A stretch of DNA of 64,000 bases, taken from assembly GCA_947647505.1 (NCBI GenBank), contig CANSKO010000001.1:1-64000 (forward strand), read 5' to 3'. The translations under genes and the position numbers were made by a program. The stretch is from an uncultured Roseburia sp. (GTDB taxonomy: Bacteria > Bacillota > Clostridia > Lachnospirales > Lachnospiraceae). Shown piece after piece: positions 16,749 to 24,617 of this stretch. Under the pieces are notes generated by a model. It was not told the DNA's origin and did not search any database. It worked only from the letters and a program-made list of their open reading frames with translations. Position 1 is the first letter of the stretch. Each line of letters opens with the position of its first letter.

Positions 16749-18047
16749 ATGCAGGAAGAAAGATGTCCAAACTGCTTTCAGGCGGCGCTAAGCGGCGGCG
16801 TTTGCAGACGATGTGGATTTGACAGGCGGGAGGAAAAGAAAAACGCCAACCGCCTTGCGGAATCTGCGACGCTTGCCAACCGCTATGTGATCGGCCGGAT
16901 TTTAGGCTGCGGCGGATTTGGCATTACGTATAAGGCGTATGACGCGTTCAATCATTGCTGCTGCGCCATCAAAGAGTTTGTTCCGACCGGCATTGTAAGG
17001 CGCGACGGAAATACGACGACGCTGCATGTGACGTCTGCGTCCAACCGGGAGGACTTCGATCACGGCAAAAAGCGGTTTATGGACGAAGCGGAAGTCTTAA
17101 AGCGGCTGATGGACATTCCGGAGGTTGTGCAGATCACAGATTATTTTATGCAGAACAATACGGCGTATTTTGTAATGGAATATGTCGAGGGCGTCAATCT
17201 GCGGCAGCTGATGCAAACGTTTGGCGGCCGGATTCCGGTGCGGGACGCGCGGTCTTTGCTGTATCGCGCGGGCATGGCGCTTGACCGGGTGCACAGGCGC
17301 GCAAATATTTTCCACAGAGACATCAGCCCGGACAATATTATGGTGGATGCAAACGGAAATGTCCGTCTGATTGATTTTGGAAACGCGAAATCGATCATCG
17401 GGACGCACAGCCAGACGCTTTCCGTGATTTTAAAGCACGGCTATGCGCCGCCGGAGCAGTATTCGAGCACGAGCAGCCAGGGCAGCTACACGGACGTCTA
17501 CGCGCTTGCCGCAACGTTTTACTATGTGACGACGGGCGTGCGCATTCCCAATGCGCCGGATCGCTTCGGCGGGGAGACGTACCGGCCGCTCAGAGAGATG
17601 CAGGCGGAAATTACGCCGGAAATTTCGGACGCTGTGGACCGCGCGCTGATTTTAAACAGCAGGGAGAGGACGCAGTCGGCCGCGGAACTGGTGCGGCCGT
17701 TTCTGGGAGAAAGAGAGGAGGCCGTTTCCGGGAGGCCGTATCTGAAACTGGCCGGAGGCGGCGCGGCGTATGCCTGGAACATTCCGGAAAACAAAAGCGT
17801 GATGATCGGCCGTTCCAGTGATTTTTCCGATATCGTGCCTGCGCGGGACAGCAAAATCAGCAAGCGGCACTGCGAGCTGTACTGCGACAGCCTGGAAAAG
17901 AGCTTTTATCTGATCGATCATTCGACGAATGGAACGTATGCGGACGGGATGCGTCTGGAAAAGGGAAAGCCCTATATCCTAAGAGGCGGGCAGTTTTCTC
18001 TGGGCAATCATATCTGTGATCTGGAGGTGGGATGGAAAAATGGGTGA
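16749..18047 (+). CDS. Soluble zinc-ribbon Ser/Thr kinase with C-terminal FHA domain
   Basis: A 432-residue protein with Cys 6, 9, 19 and 22 forming a zinc ribbon. The kinase domain (about 40-310) has Gly loop 'GCGGFG', 'CAIKEF', an intact 'HRDISPDN' and 'DFGNAKS'. The FHA domain at about 335-425 has 'MIGRSSDFSDIV', 'ISKRHCEL' and 'STNGTYADG'. There is no transmembrane helix, unlike its two sisters, so it would act in the cytoplasm or be recruited by its own FHA domain to phosphorylated partners. A kinase fused to its own reader domain permits feed-forward phosphorylation. The zinc ribbon and 'IKEF.P' segment tie it to the kinase at 9523. Confidence 0.9.
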   Translation: MQEERCPNCFQAALSGGVCRRCGFDRREEKKNANRLAESATLANRYVIGRILGCGGFGITYKAYDAFNHCCCAIKEFVPTGIVRRDGNTTTLHVTSASNREDFDHGKKRFMDEAEVLKRLMDIPEVVQITDYFMQNNTAYFVMEYVEGVNLRQLMQTFGGRIPVRDARSLLYRAGMALDRVHRRANIFHRDISPDNIMVDANGNVRLIDFGNAKSIIGTHSQTLSVILKHGYAPPEQYSSTSSQGSYTDVYALAATFYYVTTGVRIPNAPDRFGGETYRPLREMQAEITPEISDAVDRALILNSRERTQSAAELVRPFLGEREEAVSGRPYLKLAGGGAAYAWNIPENKSVMIGRSSDFSDIVPARDSKISKRHCELYCDSLEKSFYLIDHSTNGTYADGMRLEKGKPYILRGGQFSLGNHICDLEVGWKNG

Positions 18048-18909
18048 AATGGAACGCGACATTGTAACGGTAAAGCTTACGCCGAAGAAAGAGGCGCGGC
18101 TTGCGATGGGAATGTCAAGCATTATCGGAACGCGAAGCAATCAGGAAGATACGATTTTCGGTTATGTGGAAGGAGAGCGGGCCGTTGCCGTCGTCTGCGA
18201 CGGCATGGGCGGTCTTTCGGGCGGGGAGCTTGCGAGCAAAGCGGCTGCGGAAAGTCTGGCCGGCGCATGGTTTTTGCAGAAGGAAATCGCAGACATTCCG
18301 GCATTTCTGGAAGCGGAGGCGATAAAAGCGGACGAGAAGGTGTTTTTGCAGGAGGATGCGAGCGGAAAGCGGCTGCATGCCGGAACGACGATTGTGGCCG
18401 CAATTATCCGGAAGAATGAACTGTATTGGATGTCGGTAGGCGACAGCAAAATCTATATCGTGCGCGGCGGAGAAATCCTGTCGGTATGCAGAGAGCATAA
18501 TTACAGGCTGACGCTGGATGCGCGTCTTCGGCAGGGAGAGATGACGCCGGAGGAATACGCCGCGGAAGAATACCGCGCGGAGGCTTTGATCAGTTATCTT
18601 GGCATGGGAAACGTCTCTTTGATCGACGTCAATCGCAAGCCGTTTCTGCTGGAAGACAAAGACATCGTGCTTTTAAGCAGCGACGGGCTGTACCGCAGCC
18701 TTTCCGAAGAGGAGATACTTGGGATTTTAAAAGCGTGCGAAAGCGACATGGAGACGGCGGCCAAAGCGTTGACGGCGGCTGCGCTGGGGGAAAAGACGAA
18801 GGGACAGGACAATACGTCCGTCGTCATTTTGCAGTATGCGCTGACAGAAGCGCCTGTAGCGTTTCACAGCAGAAAGGAAGGAAAAGAAGATGAACTTAAA
18901 ACGATGTGA
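18040..18909 (+). CDS. PP2C-family protein phosphatase (second copy)
   Basis: A 289-residue PP2C phosphatase. Motifs seen are 'RSNQEDTIF', 'CDGMGGLSGGE', 'GDSKIYIV', 'SSDGLYRSL' and 'GQDNTSVVIL', so the metal-binding Asp residues are present. It is soluble. It is longer than the copy at 13711 and only distantly similar, so the two probably have different targets or membrane partners. The ATG at 18040 overlaps the upstream kinase by 8 bases and follows GGAGGTGG at good spacing; a second ATG lies three codons on. The C-terminal tail after the fold is charged. Confidence 0.9.
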   Translation: MGEMERDIVTVKLTPKKEARLAMGMSSIIGTRSNQEDTIFGYVEGERAVAVVCDGMGGLSGGELASKAAAESLAGAWFLQKEIADIPAFLEAEAIKADEKVFLQEDASGKRLHAGTTIVAAIIRKNELYWMSVGDSKIYIVRGGEILSVCREHNYRLTLDARLRQGEMTPEEYAAEEYRAEALISYLGMGNVSLIDVNRKPFLLEDKDIVLLSSDGLYRSLSEEEILGILKACESDMETAAKALTAAALGEKTKGQDNTSVVILQYALTEAPVAFHSRKEGKEDELKTM

Positions 18910-19600
18910 CAACGGACATTTTTATGACGGGGATAAGTTTCAGAGCTGTCCCCATTGCGTGTCGGCCGGCGGGGACGCAAACGTGACGATGCCGTATGCC
19001 GACGCGGGGCAGATGGGCGGCGCGTATGGCAATACGGAGATGACGGAGCCGGTAACAGTTCCGATGTACGCGCATTCCGCGCCGCCGGCTCCTGCTCCCG
19101 CGCCGGCTCCGGCGGACGCGCTTTCTTTGAAAGACGCCATAAGCCAGGCGATTACCGTGCCCGCACAGCCGCAGGAGGAGGAAAAGACGGTTGGCATTTA
19201 TCAGTCAAAGACGGGGCCAGACCCGGTTGCCGGATGGCTTGTCTGTATTGAAGGGGAGGATTTCGGCGGAAGCTTTACGATCAAAAGCGGGAAAAATTTT
19301 ATCGGCCGTTCTTCGGCTATGGATATCGTGCTGCATGGGGACAACAGCATTTCCAGAGAAAAGCATGCGATCCTTTTATACGAGCCAAGACGCAGGGAAT
19401 TTATCGTGCAGTCCGGGGAATCCAGAGAGCTGTTTTATTTAAACGACGAGGTCGTGTTAAATCCGCTCCGCTTAACGCAGGGCGATATCCTTACGATTGG
19501 CAGTACGAGGCTGATGTTTTTCCCCTGCTGCGGCGAGCATTTCAGCTGGGAGGATTATAAGAAAAAAGAGGACGGAACGGAAAAAGGAGAGAAAAAATGA
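18890..19600 (+). CDS. Zinc-ribbon FHA domain protein (second copy)
   Basis: A 236-residue sister of the protein at 14458. It has the same N-terminal motif ('CDNGHFYDGDKFQSCPHC'), a Pro/Ala-rich linker (about 60-90), the threonine-bearing 'EEEKTVGIYQSK', and an FHA domain near 135-220 ('FIGRSSAMDIVL', 'ISREKHAIL'). The matching 'EEKTVG.YQ' in both proteins is a candidate phosphorylation site ahead of the reader domain. It is a soluble adaptor. It overlaps the phosphatase by 20 bases and the next gene by 4, pointing to coupled translation. Confidence 0.86.
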   Translation: MNLKRCDNGHFYDGDKFQSCPHCVSAGGDANVTMPYADAGQMGGAYGNTEMTEPVTVPMYAHSAPPAPAPAPAPADALSLKDAISQAITVPAQPQEEEKTVGIYQSKTGPDPVAGWLVCIEGEDFGGSFTIKSGKNFIGRSSAMDIVLHGDNSISREKHAILLYEPRRREFIVQSGESRELFYLNDEVVLNPLRLTQGDILTIGSTRLMFFPCCGEHFSWEDYKKKEDGTEKGEKK

Positions 19601-20430
19601 AATTAAAAGAAAACCGCAACATATTCATGTACATATTTCTGTCGATACTTACGTGCGGCTTTTACAGCTACTATTTTATTTATGCGATGGCGCTGGATGC
19701 CAATACGCTTTGCAGCGGAGACGGCAAAAAAACGCCGGGACTGATTAAGTTTTTGCTGCTGTCTGTTCTGACCTGCGGCATCTATTCCATCTATTGGGAA
19801 TACAGTCTGGGCAACCGGCTTGCGGAAAACGGCCCGCGTTACGGACTGCAATTTCAGGAAAACGGCTCTTCCGTTCTGATGTGGCGGATATTTGGCATGG
19901 CGCTCTGCGGGTTTGGCGCGTTTGTGGCAATGAACATTCTAATTAAAAATATGAATGCGATGGCGCATGTCTACAACGAAGGCGTATCTTCCGGATATGA
20001 CGCGTCCGGCGCATCGTACGCGCAGGAGCCTTCCTATGCGGCGCAGCCGTCTCTTTCGTCGTCTGATGACGATATGCTGACGATGCCGGTGCAGGAGTGG
20101 AAGCCGGATTCCGATATGGCGCAGACGGGCGGCTGCATCGAATGCTGCCGCGGCGTGTATGAGGGCGCGCAGTTCCCGTTTGAGGGCGAGCTTGTCATTG
20201 GACGCGATGAAACGTGCGCGCACATCGTTATCAAAAGTCCGGAGATCAGCAGACGGCATTGCAGCATTTTTTATAATCGGGAGAATGGAAGCTATACCGT
20301 TACAGATGATTCGTCGAACGGCGTGTTCTACAAAAACGGGCAGGCGTTTCCAAAAAATCAGCCGGTTTCCTGCGGTGCCGGAACGATTCTTGTGATTGCA
20401 AACAGCGGCAATGAATTTTTACTAAAATAA
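19597..20430 (+). CDS. DUF4234-type membrane protein with C-terminal FHA domain
   Basis: A 277-residue protein. The N-terminal half has three to four hydrophobic helices with the duplicated motif 'LTCGFYSYYF' and 'LTCGIYSIYWEY', typical of DUF4234. A Ser/Tyr/Ala-rich linker follows, then an FHA domain from about 190 ('VIGRDETCAHIVI', 'ISRRHCSIF', 'SSNGVFYKNG'). It would place a phosphothreonine reader at the membrane. The role of DUF4234 domains is not known. The gene overlaps its upstream neighbour by 4 bases and is followed 19 bases later by the ABC transporter gene. Confidence 0.84.
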   Translation: MKLKENRNIFMYIFLSILTCGFYSYYFIYAMALDANTLCSGDGKKTPGLIKFLLLSVLTCGIYSIYWEYSLGNRLAENGPRYGLQFQENGSSVLMWRIFGMALCGFGAFVAMNILIKNMNAMAHVYNEGVSSGYDASGASYAQEPSYAAQPSLSSSDDDMLTMPVQEWKPDSDMAQTGGCIECCRGVYEGAQFPFEGELVIGRDETCAHIVIKSPEISRRHCSIFYNRENGSYTVTDDSSNGVFYKNGQAFPKNQPVSCGAGTILVIANSGNEFLLK

Positions 20431-20449
20431 GCGCAGAGGAGAGAAAAAG

Positions 20450-22753
20450 ATGGAAGCACAGAAGGAGCGGCGCCTGACGGTAATTGACGAGGCCGGAAGG
20501 GTTTTGGAGCTGTCGCTTGCGGCGATTGGAAAAGAGAGGTTTTTCTGGGGCAGGGACGCAGCTGTCTGTGACGTGGTGACGGCGTCTTCCGTCGTTTCCA
20601 GACGGCACGGTAAGTTTAAGCTTTCGTCCGGAGGGCTTTTATACGCAGATCTTGGCAGCACAAACGGAACCTGGGCAGAGAATGCGTCCGGGCGGCATTT
20701 TATCCGAAAGAGCGAAGCTTACATTTGCTTAAAGGACGGCGATATGCTGCGCGTGCAGCCGGAGGGGAAAGGCGGCGGCGGTTCTGTGCTGCTGCTTTAT
20801 ACGGAAGCGCCGCGGGAAGGGAAATGGGTCCGATATGCAACGGGCGCAAAACGGATTACGATCGGACGCGGAACGGACAATGATATCGTTCTGCGGCATA
20901 TGGGCGTCTCACGCCTGCATGCCGCGCTTGTACAGCAGGGAGACGCTTATGCGCTTGAGGACTGCGGCAGCGCAAACGGTCTGCTGGTCAACGAAAGCAC
21001 GCTGCATGGGAAGCGGATTTTAAAAGACAAAGACGTCATCCGCATCTTAAACAGCACGCTGATTTATACGAAGGGCGGCGTCTATTACAGAAATTCTTTG
21101 CAGGGCGTAAGTCTGCACGTGAGGAATCTGAACAAAACCGTATCCGGCGGCAGGCAGATTTTAACGGATGCCAGCCTTACGATCGAGAGCAATGAATTTG
21201 TGGCGATCGTCGGCGGCTCGGGCGCGGGCAAATCGACGCTTATGAATGCCATCAGCGGCTTTGATCAAAAGCGGGAGGGAACGGTGTTGTTTAACGGAAT
21301 CCCCCTGGATGAAAATTTTTCCGTACTCAAGCATCTGATTGGCTATGTGCCGCAGGAGGACATTATTTATGAAAATCTGACGTTACGGCGCATGCTGTTT
21401 TATACGGCGAAGCTGAAAATGCCAAAGGACGCGTCGGAAGAGGAGATCAACCGGCGCATGGACGACGTGCTGGCGATGGTAGAGCTTTCGGAGCGGCAGG
21501 ATACGTATATCCGCAAGCTTTCCGGCGGGCAGAAAAAGCGCGCAAGCATTGCGGTGGAGCTTCTGGCGGACCCAAGCCTGTTTTTCCTGGACGAGCCGAC
21601 GTCCGGCCTTGATCCGGGAACGGAAAAAAAGCTGATGGGGACGTTAAGCCGTCTGGCGAAGTCGCAGGGCAAGACGATTGTGATGGTAACGCATACGACG
21701 CAGAGCCTGGCTTTGTGCGATAAGGTCATATTTATGGGAGAAGGCGGGCGCGTCTGCTTCTGCGGGACATGCGACGAGGCGAAGCAGTTTTTTGATACGG
21801 ATAATCTTGTGGATATTTACAATAAGATGGCCGAGCAGCCGGAAGAGTGGGCCAGACAGTTCGCCGGCTGCATGCCGCTTGCGCCGCCTGGCGAAAGCGA
21901 AGCGAAGGAAGCGCCCCGCAAAAAGAAAGCGTCCGGAATCCGGCAGTTTGGCATTCTTTCCATGCGCTATGCGGAGCTGATCAAACATGATCTGCCAAAG
22001 CTTCTGCTGTTATTTTTGCAGCCGGTTGCGATCGCTCTGCTGCTTGGCATGGTCGCGGATGCGCGCGTGTTTGAAATTTATGAAAGCACGAAATCCATTT
22101 TGTTTGCGTTAAGCTGCGCGGGGATCTGGATTGGCCTGTTTGACTCGATTCAGGAGATCTGTAAGGAACGGGCCGTGTTAAAGCGTGAATACATGGGCAA
22201 TCTGAAACTCTGGTCGTATATGCTCTCAAAGTTTGCCGTGCAGATTCTGATCGGCGCGCTGCAGGCGGCGATGATGACGGGCGTTTTTGCATTGGTTGTC
22301 GGCCTTCCGGAGCGGGGGATTTTATTTGCCTTTGGCGCGCCGGAGCTGTTTGTGACGGTCTGGCTTACGATTACGGCGGCGATGGCGCTTGGCTGCGTGA
22401 TTTCCGCGTATGCAAAAAGCGGCGATAAAGCAATGGTCTGCGCGCCGTTTGTGCTGATTATCCAGCTGTTGTTTTCCGGCATCCTGTTTGAGTTAAAAGG
22501 CGCAGGGAGCAAAATCGCCTGTGCGACAATCAGCAAGTGGTCGGTGGAAAGTCTTGGCAGCACGTCGGATTTAAACAGCCTGACGATGAAGATGCAGGAA
22601 GAGCTGCCGGGCATCGAGCATGCATTTCAGGAGATATTTGAATGTTCAAAGGAGCATCTGCTTACAAACTGGGCCATACTGGCCGGCATGGCGGCCGCAT
22701 GCGGCATAGCGGCGACGCTTCTTCTGCGCGGCGTAGCAAAAGACGGAAGATAA
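20450..22753 (+). CDS. ABC transporter (ABCG-like half-transporter) with two N-terminal FHA domains
   Basis: A 767-residue protein in four parts. FHA 1 is at about 25-95 ('VVSRRHGKF', 'STNGTW') and FHA 2 at about 125-195 ('TIGRGTDNDIVL', 'VSRLHAAL', 'SANGLLVN'). The ATPase at about 215-450 has Walker A 'GGSGAGKST', signature 'LSGGQKKR' and Walker B 'LFFLDEPTSGLD'. An ABC2-type membrane domain with about six helices fills 515-760. The order FHA-ATPase-membrane matches ABCG-like exporters seen in cyanobacteria and actinobacteria. The FHA domains suggest that transport is gated by threonine phosphorylation through the operon's kinases. The transported substrate is unknown; the neighbouring secreted proteins have their own signal peptides and need not be the cargo. 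Confidence 0.9.
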   Translation: MEAQKERRLTVIDEAGRVLELSLAAIGKERFFWGRDAAVCDVVTASSVVSRRHGKFKLSSGGLLYADLGSTNGTWAENASGRHFIRKSEAYICLKDGDMLRVQPEGKGGGGSVLLLYTEAPREGKWVRYATGAKRITIGRGTDNDIVLRHMGVSRLHAALVQQGDAYALEDCGSANGLLVNESTLHGKRILKDKDVIRILNSTLIYTKGGVYYRNSLQGVSLHVRNLNKTVSGGRQILTDASLTIESNEFVAIVGGSGAGKSTLMNAISGFDQKREGTVLFNGIPLDENFSVLKHLIGYVPQEDIIYENLTLRRMLFYTAKLKMPKDASEEEINRRMDDVLAMVELSERQDTYIRKLSGGQKKRASIAVELLADPSLFFLDEPTSGLDPGTEKKLMGTLSRLAKSQGKTIVMVTHTTQSLALCDKVIFMGEGGRVCFCGTCDEAKQFFDTDNLVDIYNKMAEQPEEWARQFAGCMPLAPPGESEAKEAPRKKKASGIRQFGILSMRYAELIKHDLPKLLLLFLQPVAIALLLGMVADARVFEIYESTKSILFALSCAGIWIGLFDSIQEICKERAVLKREYMGNLKLWSYMLSKFAVQILIGALQAAMMTGVFALVVGLPERGILFAFGAPELFVTVWLTITAAMALGCVISAYAKSGDKAMVCAPFVLIIQLLFSGILFELKGAGSKIACATISKWSVESLGSTSDLNSLTMKMQEELPGIEHAFQEIFECSKEHLLTNWAILAGMAAACGIAATLLLRGVAKDGR

Positions 22754-23136
22754 AGGAGCTTTTGACGTTTTTTGCGGGGACTTCGATGGTGTATCTGTTT
22801 TATACGGCGGCGGGAATCGGCTGCCCGGTGAAATGGCTGACCGGAATCAGCTGCGCGGGCTGCGGCATGACAAGAGCCGTTTTTTGTGCGGCGCAGCTTC
22901 AGTTTGCAAAGGCGCTGCGCTATCATCCGCTGTATCCGCTGCTGCCGGTTTGCGCGGCATGCGTCATCTGGTGGGAGAAGCTTCCGGCGCGGAGCAGGAA
23001 ATGGCTGGTAAGAATGATAATCGCCTGTTTTGCGGGCGTATATATTGCGCGCCTGCTCTGGTCGGATCACAGCGTGGTCTGCGCAAGCCCTGCGGACGGC
23101 GCGCTGTGGCGGATGGCGCGGCGCCTGTTGCGGTGA
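22699..23136 (+). CDS. DUF2752 membrane protein
   Basis: A protein of about 145 residues with the DUF2752 signature 'GCPVKWLTGISCAGCGMTRA' and three hydrophobic helices. The start is uncertain. An ATG at 22642 would overlap the transporter gene by 112 bases. The ATG at 22699 leaves a 55-base overlap and a basic N-terminus (RRSKRRK) that fits positive-inside topology. A TTG at 22762 has AAAGGAG only 3 bases upstream. The conserved part begins near 22760 in every case. DUF2752 proteins are small membrane proteins of unknown function, often beside secretion or envelope genes. No separate terminator precedes it, so it is likely transcribed with the FHA-ABC gene. Confidence 0.72.
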   Translation: MRHSGDASSARRSKRRKIKELLTFFAGTSMVYLFYTAAGIGCPVKWLTGISCAGCGMTRAVFCAAQLQFAKALRYHPLYPLLPVCAACVIWWEKLPARSRKWLVRMIIACFAGVYIARLLWSDHSVVCASPADGALWRMARRLLR

Positions 23137-23181
23137 TAGGCGGACAGGGCGTTTTGTTGTATGGAAAAAAGGAGGAAAATG

Positions 23182-24513
23182 ATGAAAAGAATATGGAAAT
23201 GGGCGTCTGTGCTTTGCGGTTTTTTGTTTTGTCTGTTTTTGTGCAGTACGGAAGCGCGGGCGCAGCAGTTTACGGTTTCGCCGAACGGCGCATGGGTAGA
23301 CGGAAGCACGGCGCAGGGAGAAGAAAATTATTATGCGTTTGCGATTCCGTCTGCGGGAAGGGTGCAAATTACGTATCAGTCGTTTAAGAGCAGTCAAATC
23401 TGCACGCTGTTAGACAAAGATCTGACAAGGGAGTACGATAGTGAATGGATTAGTGGAAGCGAAACGAGTCCGGGAACGGTGAATATGATTCTGAATCTGG
23501 AGGCTGGCGTGTATAATCTGCGCGCATACAGATATGATTTTAATCCGTCAAAATATAGATTCCGCATTTCTTTTATTCCGGCGGGCAATAATGAAACGGA
23601 GCCAAACAACACCTTCCAGACGGCGATGCCGCTGCCGGGCGGGACGACGGTAACGGGCTTTCTTTCGCTTGACGACGACATTGATTTTTATGCAATTACG
23701 CTGCCGGAGGGAAGGACAGTAAGGACAACGGTAAATCGATCGACGGGAACGCTTGAAGGGTATCGTTTTTCAATCTGGAATTCCGATCTGATTGAGGTTG
23801 GCTCATATACTTCATTGTCAGAAACCGAAGTATATGAAAAATATTTGGACGCCGGGACGTATTATATCAAGATTTCGAAATACGACTACAGTGGAAAAAC
23901 GGGCGTGTATACGCTGAAATGGGATACATTTCAGTATATCAAATCGCTGACGCTGAAACAGGAAAAAATGGCGGTCGGCAGAGGCAAGACCTTCCGTCTG
24001 CTGCAGTCGATTGCGCCGGCGAATGCGACGAATCAGGCTCTGACCTGGACTTCCAGCAATACGGATGTCGCTACGGTAGATTCGTCTGGGATGGTGCATG
24101 CCAAAAACGTCGGAAGCGCGACGATCAAAGCGGAGACGAAGGATGGAAGCGAGATTTCAAAGACATGTCAGATTGCCGTAACGCCGAAAAAGACGCGCAT
24201 TATTCAGATCAAACGGCGTCGGGACCGCAATGTTTTAGTGCGGGTAAAGAGGCAGAAAAACGTCTCCGGCATTCAGTATCAGATGTCGCGTACGAAAACC
24301 TTCCGGGGAAGGACGTCTTCTTATTATGCCGGCGGAACGGAATCGAAAGCGACGACGGCGGCGCTTGGCAGAAACAGAAGGTATTATTTCAGGGCTCGAA
24401 TGTACGTTGATTCGTATGGCACGCGCTATTTTGGACCCTGGAGCAAGGTGAAGTCCATTCGGACGAAATCGCGCACTTCGGCGTATGGATATTATTCCTG
24501 GAAAGCGATTTAG
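23182..24513 (+). CDS. Secreted protein with pre-peptidase C-terminal-like and Big2 domains
   Basis: A 443-residue exported protein. The signal peptide spans about 1-28 ('VLCGFLFCLFLCSTEARA'). Two beta-sandwich segments of the PPC (pre-peptidase C-terminal) type follow, near 35-130 and 135-245 ('NETEPNNTFQTAMPL', 'DDIDFYAITLP', 'AGTYYIKIS'). A Big2 domain lies near 255-340 ('TWTSSNTDVATVDSSG', 'AKNVGSATIKA'), then a C-terminal fibronectin-like region. There is no protease or other catalytic domain, so it is probably a binding or wall-associated protein. The ATG at 23182 is preferred because GGAGG lies 6 bases upstream; ATGs at 23161 and 23179 are possible. It sits 45 bases after the DUF2752 gene. 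Confidence 0.82.
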   Translation: MKRIWKWASVLCGFLFCLFLCSTEARAQQFTVSPNGAWVDGSTAQGEENYYAFAIPSAGRVQITYQSFKSSQICTLLDKDLTREYDSEWISGSETSPGTVNMILNLEAGVYNLRAYRYDFNPSKYRFRISFIPAGNNETEPNNTFQTAMPLPGGTTVTGFLSLDDDIDFYAITLPEGRTVRTTVNRSTGTLEGYRFSIWNSDLIEVGSYTSLSETEVYEKYLDAGTYYIKISKYDYSGKTGVYTLKWDTFQYIKSLTLKQEKMAVGRGKTFRLLQSIAPANATNQALTWTSSNTDVATVDSSGMVHAKNVGSATIKAETKDGSEISKTCQIAVTPKKTRIIQIKRRRDRNVLVRVKRQKNVSGIQYQMSRTKTFRGRTSSYYAGGTESKATTAALGRNRRYYFRARMYVDSYGTRYFGPWSKVKSIRTKSRTSAYGYYSWKAI

Positions 24514-24617
24514 CGCTGCGCGGGACGGGCGCGTCTGACAGAGGAGCTGTGTCGGGCGGCCTGTCAGAGTGGCCGGCGGAAATAGCACAGCCTGTATGAG
24601 AAACGGAGGAAAGACGA

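Noticed and set aside
9523-23136. The FHA/kinase cluster as part of a type VI or type VII secretion locus
   Set aside because: No VgrG, Hcp, sheath, FtsK/EssC-type ATPase or WXG100 gene is present in the window.
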